Numbered from the stretch's first letter, positions 1 through 9,480 are shown. The stretch: 64,000 nt of DNA from an uncultured Eubacteriales bacterium (GCA_948467545.1 CAOKER010000001.1:186001-250000); one strand, 5' to 3'. Program-made: numbers and translations. The notes: generated from the letters alone by a model not told the origin.

Positions 1-1197
1 CTTGGTTTTGGCATGTTTGTCCATTGGGGACTTTATTCCCAGCTTTGCGGCGGAGAGTGGATTTATCATATGAAGCATATGAAGATGTGCGACTATTCAA
101 AACTTAAAGACAGTTTCACCGCGGAGGACTTTGACGCGGACAAGCTTGTGCTTACGGCGAAAAGCGCCGGATGCAGATACATAACACTCACAACTCGGCA
201 TCATGAGGGATTTTCGCTTTATGACACATGCGGGCTTAATGATTTTGACGCACCTCATTCGCCTGCCGGCAGAGATCTTGTTCGTGAATTTGTCGAAGCG
301 TGCCGCAGACATGATGTTGTTCCGTTTTTTTATCATACTACGGTTGACTGGTATAATAAAGATTTCAATGAGAACTTTGATCGGTATCTTGAGTATCTGA
401 GAAAAAGCGTGGAGGTTCTCTGTAAGAATTATGGCAGGATAGGAGGTCTGTGGTTTGACGGAAACTGGTCGAAGCCCGGCGCCGACTGGAAGGAGAAAGA
501 ACTCTACGCCACCATACGAAAATATCAGCCGGAGGCTATGATCATCAATAATACGGGAATATTAAACCGCGGCGCGGTCGGAGATGATGAAATCGACGCC
601 GTTACTTTTGAACAGGATAATCCTGTGCCGATGAACCGAGAGGGAATGAGCAAATATCTTGCTGCCGAGATGTGTCAGACCGTAAACAATCATTGGGGTA
701 TCGGCAATTACGATATTGATTATAAATCGCCGGGTGAATTGATTAAGAATTTATGTGATTGCCGCAGAGCGGGTGCAAATTATCTTTTGAATATCGGACC
801 TGAGGGGCAGGGAGGAGTAAATTTGTATCAGCAGCAGCTTTTTGCTTTGATCGGCAGATGGATGGAGTGCTTTGGTGATGCCATATATAACGGAAGACCA
901 TACCCGTCGGTCTGTGTGGGAAAAAATTTTGTTCTGAAAAGCGCCGCGGGAAAATTCTTGTATTTGTTTATATACAATCTTGGTATATGCGGAGATTCTA
1001 ATGTTACGCCGGACGGTGAGTTTGTCGGAAACCTTGCATTTGGCAATATAACCGATATTGTCAAATCCGTTGAGTGGATGGACAGCGGAGAAAGCTTAGA
1101 CTTTGTTCAGAAGAACGATATGCTGTGTGTAAATTTTACAGGATATGAATACGGAAAGTCTTTGATTGTCAGAGTGGCAAGGGCAGAAATAGAATAA
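1..1197 (+). CDS. alpha-L-fucosidase, GH29 (5' end outside window)
   Basis: Family GH29 alpha-L-fucosidase, a retaining enzyme that releases L-fucose from fucosylated glycans such as mucin. The frame is already open at base 1 (Leu-Gly-Phe-Gly before the first visible Met at 13), so the N-terminus lies outside the window; 398 residues are visible. Counting from that Met, the barrel motifs FVHWGLYS (2-9) and TTRHHEGF (60-67) match the family, and the expected nucleophile is the Asp of LWFDG (149). The last ~85 residues look like the usual C-terminal beta-sandwich. The acid/base residue cannot be assigned by eye, and secretion cannot be judged without the start. A strong hairpin follows at 1311-1359. 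Confidence 0.93.
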   Translation, partial: LGFGMFVHWGLYSQLCGGEWIYHMKHMKMCDYSKLKDSFTAEDFDADKLVLTAKSAGCRYITLTTRHHEGFSLYDTCGLNDFDAPHSPAGRDLVREFVEACRRHDVVPFFYHTTVDWYNKDFNENFDRYLEYLRKSVEVLCKNYGRIGGLWFDGNWSKPGADWKEKELYATIRKYQPEAMIINNTGILNRGAVGDDEIDAVTFEQDNPVPMNREGMSKYLAAEMCQTVNNHWGIGNYDIDYKSPGELIKNLCDCRRAGANYLLNIGPEGQGGVNLYQQQLFALIGRWMECFGDAIYNGRPYPSVCVGKNFVLKSAAGKFLYLFIYNLGICGDSNVTPDGEFVGNLAFGNITDIVKSVEWMDSGESLDFVQKNDMLCVNFTGYEYGKSLIVRVARAEIE

Positions 1198-1310
1198 TAT
1201 AATTAAAATAAAAGCAAGCTTTCCTCCGCCTCCATGTCGGCCAGATGTCAGGTCTTTTTGAAGACGGTGCAGCCTCCTCTGAATCGTACCGTAACGGTGC
1301 CTTGCGTCTT

Positions 1311-1359
1311 ATACAAAAGCCGGCTTGTCATCTTAGTGATGGCAAGCCGGCTCTTGTAT
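1311..1359. terminator. long bidirectional hairpin
   Basis: A 15-bp stem (AGCCGGCTTGTCATC / GATGGCAAGCCGGCT, one G-T wobble, loop TTAGT) is extended by ATACAA/TTGTAT on the outside. There is no long T-run, so termination after the fucosidase gene is inferred from stem strength and position between the converging genes at 1-1197 and 1700-2527. Confidence 0.6.
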
Positions 1360-1465
1360 TCATAAAACCACGCGGCAATTCGTCTCTCTATGTCTTATAG
1401 AACGGATTTAAAATATCTGTTGAATACTTTTTGATTTTTTGCTTGTTTGTATATACCGCAATTTT

Positions 1466-1533
1466 TCGGGATTTTACTTTGTAAAATCGTCGTTATCGGC
1501 GGTGAAAAAATCTTCTGTCTACAAAGCTTTTAT
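1466..1533. repeat. degenerate copy of short interspersed repeat (copy 5)
   Basis: About two thirds of positions align with the copy at 42631-42719, including TTTTnCTnnGnAAAATCGnCGT and CGGCGGnGAAA. The terminal TATAAT box of the other copies is absent. The rest of 1360-1699 shows no convincing gene: the short open frame at 1439-1678 has no ribosome binding site and resembles no family I know. Confidence 0.45.
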
Positions 1534-1699
1534 TTACAGTGCATCTGTTCAAGCATTTCATAGCGATTATTTTACTTTTTCGCCATTGAATTTACAGCAA
1601 GCAATAATTGAAAAAGAGAAATTTCAGCCCCAAGTGCTTGTTGAAATCAAAAAACGATGTTTTGATTTTCTGTCGTGATTTACTCAAGTGTATGCCTTG

Positions 1700-2527
1700 C
1701 TAAAAGCGGCGCATTTTGTAATCTATAATCATTTCATCAAACGATATGTAGATGTAATCGCCTTGCAATCCGGCCTCGATGTAATGATCGTCTATAATTG
1801 CACATAGCTTATGATTATACTCGGCAATTCCTTTCTTTTCATCATAAACTTTTCCGTTTATTACAAGCTCGTTTACAGATTTTACGCGGCGGTAGACTAT
1901 CTTATATTCCTCTACATCCGCATTCAGGAAGACTCGGCTTTTTACTGTGAAATCTGCGTCTCGAATTGCCACTGTTCTTTTCCCGTCTATAATATCTGTT
2001 TTGTGATTATGTCGCTTATCCTCTTTTTTACGGTAATTTACTAATCCGACTGTATAAACGATTAAAAGCACCCCTAATATACAGATTGTACATCCAATTG
2101 CAATATAACCGTAATTGTATGAGTAAATATCTGTCTGAGATGTTTTAAAATTAAAAAGCTCTTCGGTGTCGGTTTTAATTTCTGTTACATAATTGTTATC
2201 TGGATTTATCTTGATATAGAGTGTCGTACCTTTTTCAAGCGATTCCATTCTTTGACTGAATTCTTTTGATTCTATATTTGGATAAACTGTATAATAGACC
2301 CCATTTTTAAAATGAATTGTATGTGAGCCATTTGAGTTCTCATAGCTTTCAAATTTTCCGGAATAGGAAATTTCCTCTTCGCGCTCAATAGATTTACTAT
2401 TTCCGTTAATGTAAATAAAAAATATACCAAAACATATGGCTGCAATTGATATAATTAATAACGCTCGAGGAGAATCGAACAGAGTGTTTGGGAAAATAAG
2501 TTCTTTTGACTGCTTTGCCTTTTTCAT
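1700..2527 (-). CDS. two-pass membrane protein, DUF3592-like
   Basis: 275-residue protein of unknown function. Two hydrophobic helices (about 22-40 and 141-163) bracket a ~95-residue segment that would be extracytoplasmic. That segment is rich in short beta strands (FESYENSNGSHTIHF, GTTLYIKINPDN) and resembles DUF3592-type membrane proteins, a weak match by eye. The remaining ~110 C-terminal residues are predicted to be cytoplasmic and charged. The ATG at 2527 follows GAGGT. The 5' region (2585-2698) is one copy of the interspersed repeat with its own -10 box reading into this gene. It stands alone, converging on the fucosidase gene. Confidence 0.75.
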   Translation of the reverse strand: MKKAKQSKELIFPNTLFDSPRALLIISIAAICFGIFFIYINGNSKSIEREEEISYSGKFESYENSNGSHTIHFKNGVYYTVYPNIESKEFSQRMESLEKGTTLYIKINPDNNYVTEIKTDTEELFNFKTSQTDIYSYNYGYIAIGCTICILGVLLIVYTVGLVNYRKKEDKRHNHKTDIIDGKRTVAIRDADFTVKSRVFLNADVEEYKIVYRRVKSVNELVINGKVYDEKKGIAEYNHKLCAIIDDHYIEAGLQGDYIYISFDEMIIDYKMRRF

Positions 2528-2584
2528 TTTTACCTCGTTCTGAATAAAAAATTATTTTATCTTTATTATTTTGTCGCTATATGC

Positions 2585-2675
2585 TTCGAGTTTTTGTACT
2601 GAACAGTCGCCGTAGGCGACGGCGATTTTGTGAAACAAGACCACGAAATATTTCGGTTGGGCTCCGGATATTATA
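2585..2675 (-). repeat. short interspersed repeat, copy 1
   Basis: Read on the minus strand: TATAAT at 2675-2670, then TATCCGG... and a CG-rich hairpin (GTCGCC/GGCGAC) ending in a CTCGAAGC segment. A TTGTAC lies 17 bp upstream (2698-2693) as a weak -35. This is the most diverged copy apart from that at 1466, but it keeps the order -10 box, hairpin, CG-rich hairpin, CTCGAA. It sits directly upstream of the gene at 1700-2527. Confidence 0.5.
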
Positions 2676-2715
2676 TCACATATTAAAGTAAAGTACAATT
2701 AGATATGATTAGTTC

Positions 2716-2756
2716 AAAAACGAGAGCCAAGGCATAAAACTTTGACTCTCGTTTTT
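2716..2756. terminator. terminator downstream of ssrA
   Basis: An 11-bp stem (AAAAACGAGAG / CTCTCGTTTTT) with a short inner extension and T5 on both strands. It lies about 130 bp past the mature 3' end of tmRNA and probably ends the ssrA transcript; it also shields the minus-strand gene that follows. Confidence 0.8.
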
Positions 2757-2886
2757 CGCGGTGACATTACAAAAATTCTTCTATAGCAAAACCGCCTTTG
2801 AAATAGTAGGTGTTCGTGCAATGTTTATTTGATGGAGCAGATGATTTGCCGATCGAACTGCTCCGAGGTTCGACCAGCGACTAAAG

Positions 2887-3237
2887 TGGTGGAGGCGAGG
2901 GGAGTCGAACCCCTGTCCGAAAACTCATCCGACAGGCTTTCTTCGGGTGAAGTCGATTTTAATTTATGCTTTTATAGAGTCTGAACCGACAAAAGACAGA
3001 ACAAAGCAGCCGTTTTATGTGTGACTGCTATAAAGGCAAACTCACAGTTCACATTTACCACTGAATGACGCCCGAACCGAAGCCGTGGTACTCAACGGAG
3101 GGACGTGCTGCACTTAGGCAGCAATAGCGTAACTATTGTTATCGTTTATTATTTAAGTTTGGTATATTTTAAAGAGGTCATACCGTCTCTACCCGCTTAC
3201 CTGTAATCAAAATCCCCGTCGAAACCTTTACGCCCCC
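2887..3237 (-). ncRNA. ssrA: transfer-messenger RNA (tmRNA)
   Basis: Minus-strand tmRNA of 351 nt including CCA. The 5' GGGGGCG (from 3237) pairs with CGCCTCC before ACCA at the 3' end (2887), and the T-arm GGGGTTCGACTCCCC is intact. The tag reading frame ends in NDNNSYAIAA followed by TAA (stop at 3116-3114), a normal hydrophobic degradation tag; the resume codon is not certain (ATA at about 3152-3147 is in frame just after a TAA). It rescues stalled ribosomes together with SmpB, encoded just upstream on the same strand at 3253-3747. Confidence 0.95.
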
Positions 3238-3252
3238 ATATCTGTGAAAAAA

Positions 3253-3747
3253 TTAATAGTCGTAATTTGACTTAGAAAATGACTTCATATGACGTTCCAT
3301 ATCTCGGCTTGCCTGCGCGGCAGCCGCACTGTCTCTCTTGTCATAAAGCTTTTTACCTTTGCACAGAGCTACAGAAACCTTTACATGAGAGCCGGAAAAA
3401 TGCATATCAAGCGGAACAAGGGTATATCCCTGTTTATCTGTAAGTCCGATCAGTTTCATTATTTCACGCTTATGAAGCAGAAGTTTTCTTGAACGGAGCG
3501 GATCGTGATTGAAGATATTGCCCTTTTCATAAGGACTGACATGAATACCGTAAGCAAAAAGTTCTCCGCCTTTAACCGAGCAATAAGAGTCCTTGAGATT
3601 AACCTGGCCGGCGCGGATGCTTTTGACTTCCGTACCGCGGAGAGCAATACCGGCTTCATATGTTTCTTCTATAAAATAGTCATGATATGCTTTTTTGTTC
3701 TGCGTAATCAGCTTTCCGCTTTTTTTCTTATCATTTTTGTTTGGCAT
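3253..3747 (-). CDS. smpB: SsrA-binding protein SmpB
   Basis: 164-residue SmpB, partner of tmRNA in trans-translation. It binds the tRNA-like domain and fills the decoding site of stalled ribosomes. The family signature is plain: [20 protein letters not shown] and GTEVKSIR near the N-terminus, the OB-fold beta-barrel, then a basic C-terminal tail (KKLYDKRD...). Length is normal. The ATG at 3747 follows GGTGAT. The gene lies 15 bp before ssrA on the same strand, the common clostridial order, so co-transcription is likely. A good sigma-A-like promoter within repeat copy 2 (-10 at 3994-3989) would give a leader of about 240 nt. Confidence 0.96.
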   Translation of the reverse strand: MPNKNDKKKSGKLITQNKKAYHDYFIEETYEAGIALRGTEVKSIRAGQVNLKDSYCSVKGGELFAYGIHVSPYEKGNIFNHDPLRSRKLLLHKREIMKLIGLTDKQGYTLVPLDMHFSGSHVKVSVALCKGKKLYDKRDSAAAAQASRDMERHMKSFSKSNYDY

Positions 3748-3910
3748 TTAGAATCACCGTTTTCGTTTTACTGCACATTGTGTATCATCATAAAGATAAT
3801 TTGCTTAACAACGTAAATCTTTTATATCTGACAGTCCGAAGTGAAACATGCTGACAGAAAAACTTTAGCTTTGAGGCAATTATTCCTGTAAAATTCGTTT
3901 TACTCGCAAT

Positions 3911-3994
3911 GTTTTGAGTTTTTTTGCAAAATCGCCGTTGCCGCGGCGAAACGAAACTTGCTAATCTCAAAGCTTTAGCTTTTAAATTATTATA
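3911..3994 (-). repeat. short interspersed repeat, copy 2
   Basis: Read on the minus strand: TATAAT, a small AAAGCT/AGCTTT hairpin, GCAAGTTTCGTTTCGCCG, a CG hairpin (GCCG/CGGC), GATTTTGC, CTCAAAACATTG. It is closely similar to copy 3 at 42631-42719: the stretch GCAAGTTTCGTTTCGCCG is identical. It lies upstream of smpB and reads toward it. Confidence 0.75.
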
Positions 3995-4017
3995 TCATAA
4001 AAATCCCTGTAAGTCAA
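3989..4017 (-). promoter_or_regulatory. sigma-A-like promoter at the edge of repeat copy 2
   Basis: TTGACT (4017-4012), a 17-bp spacer, TATAAT (3994-3989), minus strand. Five of six -35 bases and all -10 bases match consensus. It points to smpB, whose ATG is about 240 bp away. The -10 belongs to the repeat and the -35 to flanking DNA. Confidence 0.7.
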
Positions 4018-4122
4018 TAGACAGAAGCTTCCTGCGGCCATTCGTATATGCGTCAAAACAGCAGACGTGCCGACATAAGTGGCAGTCGCTTTTAGCTATA
4101 TAATGGACATTTAGGCATTATT

Positions 4123-4809
4123 TTATTCAGAGTCTGCATCTTCAGATTCTTTTTTCATGGCGATGGCATTTTCGGGTGAAAAAATATTTGAAGCTGCGTC
4201 TGATATGTTATCGGTTTGAATATCATCGGAATTGAATTCTGTATATTCGTCAAGGTTTCTTTGCAACATATTGTATTGTCTGTCAATTTCAGCAAGCTGA
4301 GACAAAATCTTTTTGTCGTCGGATACGTCCTTTATTTCGGGTGCTATCTCCGGATTTTTCATTTTATCGTAGGTTTCTGAGTAATTTGCCTCTTTTTTTA
4401 CTTCACTGGTTATTGCAGTGTCAGCCGAATTTGCGGCTGTTTCAGCAACTTCTTCCTGGACAATTTCGGAATTCTGTATATCGTCGATTTCGTTAAAGTC
4501 ATCGAGGGAGGGAAGGGGCTCGGCATTTTCCGGTTTCAGAAGCGGAGACTGAGCGGGAATATGCTTTAGCGGATCGTACAAGAATTTTTTACAGCTGTAT
4601 TCGCATGCTACAACGCCTTTGCGGTCGCAAAGCATCGTATCAGAGTCATAAAGCTTGTGTGCGTTTATACAAAATCTGCATATTTCCGGCAGCTCGTGTT
4701 CCGAATGTTTTTTTCTTTTTGATTTTTTGTATTTCGGACGGTAGACAACCGGCTTTGCTTCAATGCTGGTCGGTACATATTTGCTTTCGCCTTTTTTATG
4801 AAAAGCCAT
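4123..4809 (-). CDS. hypothetical protein with N-terminal Cys cluster
   Basis: 228 residues, function not recognised. A basic N-terminus (KKSKRKK, ~28-35) is followed by a cysteine cluster, C44-x2-C47-x13-C61-x7-C69-x3-C73, that could bind a metal such as zinc. The rest is acidic, low in hydrophobics and probably disordered, with a short coiled-coil-like stretch near 170-195 (ILSQLAEIDRQYNMLQRNL). No signal peptide or membrane helix. The ATG at 4809 has GGAGGT upstream. The gene stands alone between ylbJ and smpB. Confidence 0.7.
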   Translation of the reverse strand: MAFHKKGESKYVPTSIEAKPVVYRPKYKKSKRKKHSEHELPEICRFCINAHKLYDSDTMLCDRKGVVACEYSCKKFLYDPLKHIPAQSPLLKPENAEPLPSLDDFNEIDDIQNSEIVQEEVAETAANSADTAITSEVKKEANYSETYDKMKNPEIAPEIKDVSDDKKILSQLAEIDRQYNMLQRNLDEYTEFNSDDIQTDNISDAASNIFSPENAIAMKKESEDADSE

Positions 4810-5007
4810 AGAGCTTTTACCTCCGTGTTTTTCAAACTTTACGCCGCAATGACCTGTATAGGATAAATGCAGACATACTTCAATACATTATACTACATAA
4901 TTAACTGTTTTTCCATACTTTTTTGTATTTTTACAAATTTATTTGATTGCTGGATATTGTTATATGTTTTGATCCTGTCTGAAATATAAAATTCAAAAGA
5001 ACTTTTT

Positions 5008-6126
5008 TTATATCTTTCCTGACAATTTCATAAGAATGAGTGTCAGAATCGGACAGACAAGAGCCGTCGTTATTTTACCTTTATAATAATATTTCATTGT
5101 GATTCCGCTTCCTTCCGTTACGGAAGACGTCTGAAAATGAACGGACAAACCTGACCATCCGACCGCGGCGGCAGTTATAAGGGCTGCGGGAAGGGTGCCG
5201 AGAGACGAAGCTTCTTTGATACCGCAGGTAATTTCGGCAAAACAGGTTATCAGAGAAATAACTGCCGAAGATTTGCAGCCGAGAGACAAAAGGGCGCTTT
5301 TGAGCAGAGATGTGACGACGCCGAAAAAGGTTACAAAAGCGCATATCGACAGCATATTTATTGCCGAGGTGCCTACCGCTTTCGTAAAGATAACTGAAAA
5401 GCTTACGGGTGGATTATTTACTTCCGAATCTGACTTGTAAATTTTTAATTTTTTGTCCGTCAAAGGATTTTGTTCAGGTTTAATGGCATCCGCAGAATTT
5501 TGCATTTCCTTCGGTTTTGTTTTAACCGCTGTCCTTTTCATCAGAATACCGCATAATATGGAGGTCAGCAGGAGAGCAATCCAAATTATAATTCCGAGTG
5601 TTTTGTCAGACAGTATTCCTGCTCCGATACCTGTTATCAGAAAAGCGGGACCGGTGTTATTACAAAAGGCGAGAGCGCGTGATGCGCTGTCCTTATCCGT
5701 CTGTCCTGACATAACGAGATTTGCCGCTGCCGCCGCGCCCGCCGGATACCCGGTGAGATTTCCGATCAGAAACAGTATGGCGCAGCTTCTGTCGATTCCG
5801 AAAAGTTTTTCAAAGGGAACGGATATAAGCTTTCCTATAACGTTGCCTGCGCCGGAGGAGGTGATCAGTGCGGAGAGGACGAGAAACGGAAACAATGACG
5901 GTATTACAGTAAATGCGCAGAGCCGAAGCGACTCCGAGGCTGCGTACGACGCGGTTTCCGAGAATATAACGAGAATCGGAAAAGCTGAGATTATCAGGAT
6001 ACATTTAATTATGTATGCAAACGAGTTTTGGTTTTCATTCCGGCATTTTCTTTTAGAGGGCGCAAGATGACCTGAAACTCTTGTATATGCTTTACCTGCC
6101 GAAATACTGTTATTAATTTGACTCAC
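5008..6126 (-). CDS. ylbJ: sporulation integral membrane protein YlbJ
   Basis: 372-residue polytopic membrane protein of the YlbJ family, which contains the nucleoside-recognition (Gate) fold. In Bacillus subtilis ylbJ is under sigma-E and needed for heat-resistant spores; the substrate is unknown. The conserved core is seen as LCAFTVIPSLFPFLVLSAL, then GNLTGYPAGA and LAFCNNTGPAFL. About eight hydrophobic helices can be traced. The GTG at 6126 has no good ribosome binding site, so the first ~30 polar residues may not be translated. It diverges from yqfC. Confidence 0.9.
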   Translation of the reverse strand: MSQINNSISAGKAYTRVSGHLAPSKRKCRNENQNSFAYIIKCILIISAFPILVIFSETASYAASESLRLCAFTVIPSLFPFLVLSALITSSGAGNVIGKLISVPFEKLFGIDRSCAILFLIGNLTGYPAGAAAAANLVMSGQTDKDSASRALAFCNNTGPAFLITGIGAGILSDKTLGIIIWIALLLTSILCGILMKRTAVKTKPKEMQNSADAIKPEQNPLTDKKLKIYKSDSEVNNPPVSFSVIFTKAVGTSAINMLSICAFVTFFGVVTSLLKSALLSLGCKSSAVISLITCFAEITCGIKEASSLGTLPAALITAAAVGWSGLSVHFQTSSVTEGSGITMKYYYKGKITTALVCPILTLILMKLSGKI

Positions 6127-6231
6127 CCCGCATAAAATTAATTTACAATACTGTACAATTAGTTATATTTATTTGTCATGCAAAACATGCAGCTCAATGA
6201 TGACAATAATTAAAAACGGGGGATTCGGTCA

Positions 6232-6606
6232 ATGAAGAGATATTCCGGGCGGGAAAAAGGCGGCCATGCGAGCGGCTTTTACAGAAAAGACGTCGGAAGG
6301 GAAAACAAAAAATCGGGTGTGAGAAGAAAGCGTTCGTTTTCGCAGCGTTTTCTTGAGTCGGTTGATCTTCCTCAGTCTGTCAGTCCGTTTATACCGGAGA
6401 CGGTTATAACCATAAGTGAAAATATGACACTTAACGTGAGTTCATGCAAAAAAATTCTTTGCTACCGAGAGGATATGATTCGGCTTTTACTCGGCAGATA
6501 TGAGCTTGAGGTTACCGGCCGCGGGCTTTCTTTAAAAAGCTGTCTGAACAAATCTTTGGAGCTTACAGGTATTATAGACACCGTCAGCTTTGACGGAAGA
6601 AAGTAG
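6232..6606 (+). CDS. yqfC: sporulation protein YqfC
   Basis: 124 residues. The last ~80 match the small beta-rich YqfC family (IPETVITISENMTLNV, YREDMIRLLLGRYELEVTGRGL). In Bacillus the gene is in the sigma-E regulon and precedes yqfD, as here (21-bp gap). The first ~45 residues are basic and poorly conserved. GGGGGA precedes the ATG. It starts the cluster yqfC-yqfD-phoH-ybeY, a gene order widely kept in Firmicutes. Confidence 0.9.
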   Translation: MKRYSGREKGGHASGFYRKDVGRENKKSGVRRKRSFSQRFLESVDLPQSVSPFIPETVITISENMTLNVSSCKKILCYREDMIRLLLGRYELEVTGRGLSLKSCLNKSLELTGIIDTVSFDGRK

Positions 6607-6627
6607 GGAAGCGGAGGCTGAGTTTAT

Positions 6628-7836
6628 ATGCTGTTTTTGAGATTTCTTAAGTTTTTTGAAGGTCAGGATGTTTTGAAGTTTGATTCGGACTGCGGTGAAA
6701 AAGCTCTCGGACTGATGAACAGCCGCGGAATTGTCTACAGATGTCCCGGACGGGAGGAGGACGGCTCTGTCAAGGCCGAAATTTCACACAGCGACAGGCA
6801 GAAAGTAATTTCACTTCTTGACAAAAACGGAATAAGGGTATATATTATATATGAGAGAGGTTTTCCTGCTCTGGTCAGCCGGTACAAACGCCGTCCCGGA
6901 ATATTGATTGGGGCGGTTATATTCTTGTTTACAATGTGGCTTTCTACCCAGTTTATATGGAATATCGAAATTTACAGCAGCGGAGAGACGGACAAGGATA
7001 AGGTGATTGAAAATTTATCTTCTCTCGGCTGCAAAGTGGGTGCGTATATACCGAGCATCGACTTTTATTCGCTCTGTACCAAGTATTTGCTTATTGCCGA
7101 CGATACCGCATGGGTTTCGGTTAATATGCTCGGTACGACAGCTGAGGTCAGGCTGCTTCCGAGAATGGATAAGGAAGGTCAGGGCGATATATCGGGACCG
7201 GCGAACGTAATTTCCAAGTATGACGGCGTTGTGGAATATGTAAACACCTTTGACGGAGATTCTGTTGTGACCGACGGCGACAGTGTTGTCAAAGGACAGC
7301 TGCTTATAAGCGGAGTAATCGAGGATAAAAATGATTTTTCAAACCGTTTTGTAAGAGCTGACGGAATAGTTATGGCAAAGACATATCATGAGATTACAGT
7401 ATCTGTTCCGCTTGAATATACCGAAAGAGTCTACTCAGGACAGCCGGAGCAGATGTATGACATCGGAATTTTTGCCGTTAAGCTGAGGCTGAAGCGTCCG
7501 TCGCTTGACGCTGCTAAACTTTACGAGGAAGATTATGAGGAGAACAGGATTATTCTTCCGGGAAACATAATACTTCCGGTTACAAAATATGTAACCTCGT
7601 ATCATCCGTATACCGATGAGACAAGGCAGCGGACTTCATCCGAGGCGGCTCTGATTGCCGACGCGGAGATGGCGGTGAAAATTGCCGACGAGCTTGCAGA
7701 TGCGGAAATTATATCTCGCGAAACCGAAGCGTCTGTAATTACAGATGATGACGGATGTCAGTTTTATAATCTCTGCTGCCGAATCAGATGCACTGAAAAT
7801 ATTGCGCAGACGGTTCCGCTTACGGTAATGGACTGA
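6628..7836 (+). CDS. yqfD: sporulation protein YqfD
   Basis: 402-residue YqfD, a mother-cell sporulation membrane protein. A cytoplasmic N-terminal part (1-88) is followed by one strong membrane helix (about 90-112, GILIGAVIFLFTMWLS) and a large extracytoplasmic beta-rich domain. That domain includes the conserved segment NVISKYDGVVEYVNTFDGD and later VPLEYTERVYSG. Length fits the family. GGAGG precedes the ATG. The molecular role is not established. Confidence 0.93.
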   Translation: MLFLRFLKFFEGQDVLKFDSDCGEKALGLMNSRGIVYRCPGREEDGSVKAEISHSDRQKVISLLDKNGIRVYIIYERGFPALVSRYKRRPGILIGAVIFLFTMWLSTQFIWNIEIYSSGETDKDKVIENLSSLGCKVGAYIPSIDFYSLCTKYLLIADDTAWVSVNMLGTTAEVRLLPRMDKEGQGDISGPANVISKYDGVVEYVNTFDGDSVVTDGDSVVKGQLLISGVIEDKNDFSNRFVRADGIVMAKTYHEITVSVPLEYTERVYSGQPEQMYDIGIFAVKLRLKRPSLDAAKLYEEDYEENRIILPGNIILPVTKYVTSYHPYTDETRQRTSSEAALIADAEMAVKIADELADAEIISRETEASVITDDDGCQFYNLCCRIRCTENIAQTVPLTVMD

Positions 7837-7908
7837 CGGAGCGATACGGGAAGATGCGGTTGTATTTGCAATAATAAGGCCTTAAAAGAAGAGGAATAGA
7901 TTTTAAAC

Positions 7909-8895
7909 ATGGAAGGACTTGTAAAAAAGACGCTTCACACGGACAGCGCCGAACAGACCGGAGCGGTGTTCGGGGTGCTCGACAGAAATATAAAGGAACT
8001 GGAAAACGCATTTGGAGTTACGGTGCGGAGTGAGGATTCGGAGGAAACCGCGGGAAATACTTTGATTGTAGAGGGACGCGGTGAGGAATCTGTCGGACGC
8101 GCGGCAATCGCCCTTGAGTATCTGTGCGGAATGGTGTCCCCCGGAGAGGGGATAAACGAACAGAGCTTACATTATGTGATCGACATGGTGAAGGACGGCA
8201 GGGAGGACGAACTGAACAGCTTCAGTTCGGAATGTATATGTGTGACTACCCGCGGAAAGCCGGTCAAGGCAAAGACGGCAGGGCAGAGGAGATATGTCGA
8301 AGCAATAAGAGATAATACCGTTGTTTTTGGAGTCGGTCCCGCCGGTACGGGAAAAACCTATCTCGCGGTTGCGCTTGCCGTTGACGCACTGCGGAAAAAG
8401 ACGGTGAGCAAAATTATTCTGACACGTCCGGCGGTTGAGGCGGGAGAGCGTCTCGGTTATTTGCCGGGAGATTTGCAGAGCAAAATCGATCCGTATCTGC
8501 GGCCCCTTTATGATGCGCTTTATGATATGTTAGGCTCTGAAACCTGTATGAAATATATCGAGCGGGGAACAATCGAGGTCGCTCCGCTTGCATATATGCG
8601 CGGACGTACCTTGAGTGACTCGTTTATTATACTTGACGAGGCGCAGAATACTACTCGTGAACAGATGAAAATGTTTCTCACGCGTCTCGGCTTTAACTCC
8701 AAAATTATAGTGACCGGAGATATAACTCAAACCGATTTGCCGGAGGGCAAGCAGTCCGGACTGGTCGAGGCACTGCGCATTCTTCGCGGAATTGACGGAA
8801 TCTATCTTCATTATTTTACCGAGAAGGATGTCGTACGTCACCGTTTGGTGCAGAGAATTATAACGGCGTATGAAAAAGGTACCGCATATGATTAA
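7909..8895 (+). CDS. phoH: PhoH-family ATPase
   Basis: 328-residue cytoplasmic PhoH/YbeZ-type P-loop protein, thought to act in RNA metabolism with YbeY. A small KH-like N-terminal region (~1-110) precedes the ATPase: Walker A GPAGTGKT at 143-150, Walker B FIILDEAQN near 240, then VTGDITQTDLP. The start is supported by AGAGGA upstream. The next gene is ybeY, the usual neighbour. Confidence 0.94.
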   Translation: MEGLVKKTLHTDSAEQTGAVFGVLDRNIKELENAFGVTVRSEDSEETAGNTLIVEGRGEESVGRAAIALEYLCGMVSPGEGINEQSLHYVIDMVKDGREDELNSFSSECICVTTRGKPVKAKTAGQRRYVEAIRDNTVVFGVGPAGTGKTYLAVALAVDALRKKTVSKIILTRPAVEAGERLGYLPGDLQSKIDPYLRPLYDALYDMLGSETCMKYIERGTIEVAPLAYMRGRTLSDSFIILDEAQNTTREQMKMFLTRLGFNSKIIVTGDITQTDLPEGKQSGLVEALRILRGIDGIYLHYFTEKDVVRHRLVQRIITAYEKGTAYD

Positions 8896-8949
8896 TCGCA
8901 GATAACTAATAAAGAGACGGCTTTATGTGAGCAGGGAGAGGATTTTGAA

Positions 8950-9480
8950 ATGGGAAGAATGAAAATTGCAGTCTTGAAGCGTCCGTGCTGCGGATGCAGG
9001 GTGAAAATTGAAAATCGACAGGGGCGGTATCTTATTGATTTTCAGACAAGGCTGCTTATAAAGCGCGCAGTATATTCGGCGCTGAAATATGAACACATGT
9101 GTATGAAGGAATTTCCCGCCGAGGTTTCGGTTTCAATTGTAAGCGACAAGCAGATACATCGTCTTAACAGAAAGTATCGAGGGATTGATTCGTCCACGGA
9201 TGTTCTTTCCTTTCCGCTGCTGGAGGACGGCTGTCCGACGCCCGATGATGTCGATTATGACAGCGGATGTATACCGCTTGGAGATATTGTGATATCGATT
9301 GATCACGCGATTATGCAGGCGCGGGACTACGGTCACTCACTGCGGCGTGAAATAGCTTTTCTATGCGTTCATTCTGTTCTTCATCTTCTCGGTTACGACC
9401 ATGTGACGAGCGATGAGGATGAGCAGATTATGTTTGACAGACAGAGAGATATTCTTGAAACAATGGGAATTGCAAGGTGA
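8950..9480 (+). CDS. ybeY: endoribonuclease YbeY (rRNA maturation)
   Basis: 176-residue YbeY, a zinc-dependent endoribonuclease for 16S rRNA 3'-end maturation and ribosome quality control. The metal motif H-x3-H-x5-H is present (H141, H145, H151 in HSVLHLLGYDH). The protein has about 25 extra N-terminal residues containing CCGCR, unusual for the family. GGGAGAGG before the ATG at 8950 supports the long form, but an internal start cannot be excluded. Confidence 0.95.
   Translation: MGRMKIAVLKRPCCGCRVKIENRQGRYLIDFQTRLLIKRAVYSALKYEHMCMKEFPAEVSVSIVSDKQIHRLNRKYRGIDSSTDVLSFPLLEDGCPTPDDVDYDSGCIPLGDIVISIDHAIMQARDYGHSLRREIAFLCVHSVLHLLGYDHVTSDEDEQIMFDRQRDILETMGIAR

Noticed and set aside
1439..1678. 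79-codon plus-strand frame after the fucosidase
   Set aside because: No ribosome binding site, no recognisable sequence, and it overlaps a degenerate interspersed repeat.
2757..2886. Integration site or tRNA remnant beside the 3' end of ssrA
   Set aside because: A GAGGTTCGACC string looks tRNA-like, but there is no second copy of the tmRNA 3' end and no integrase next to it.
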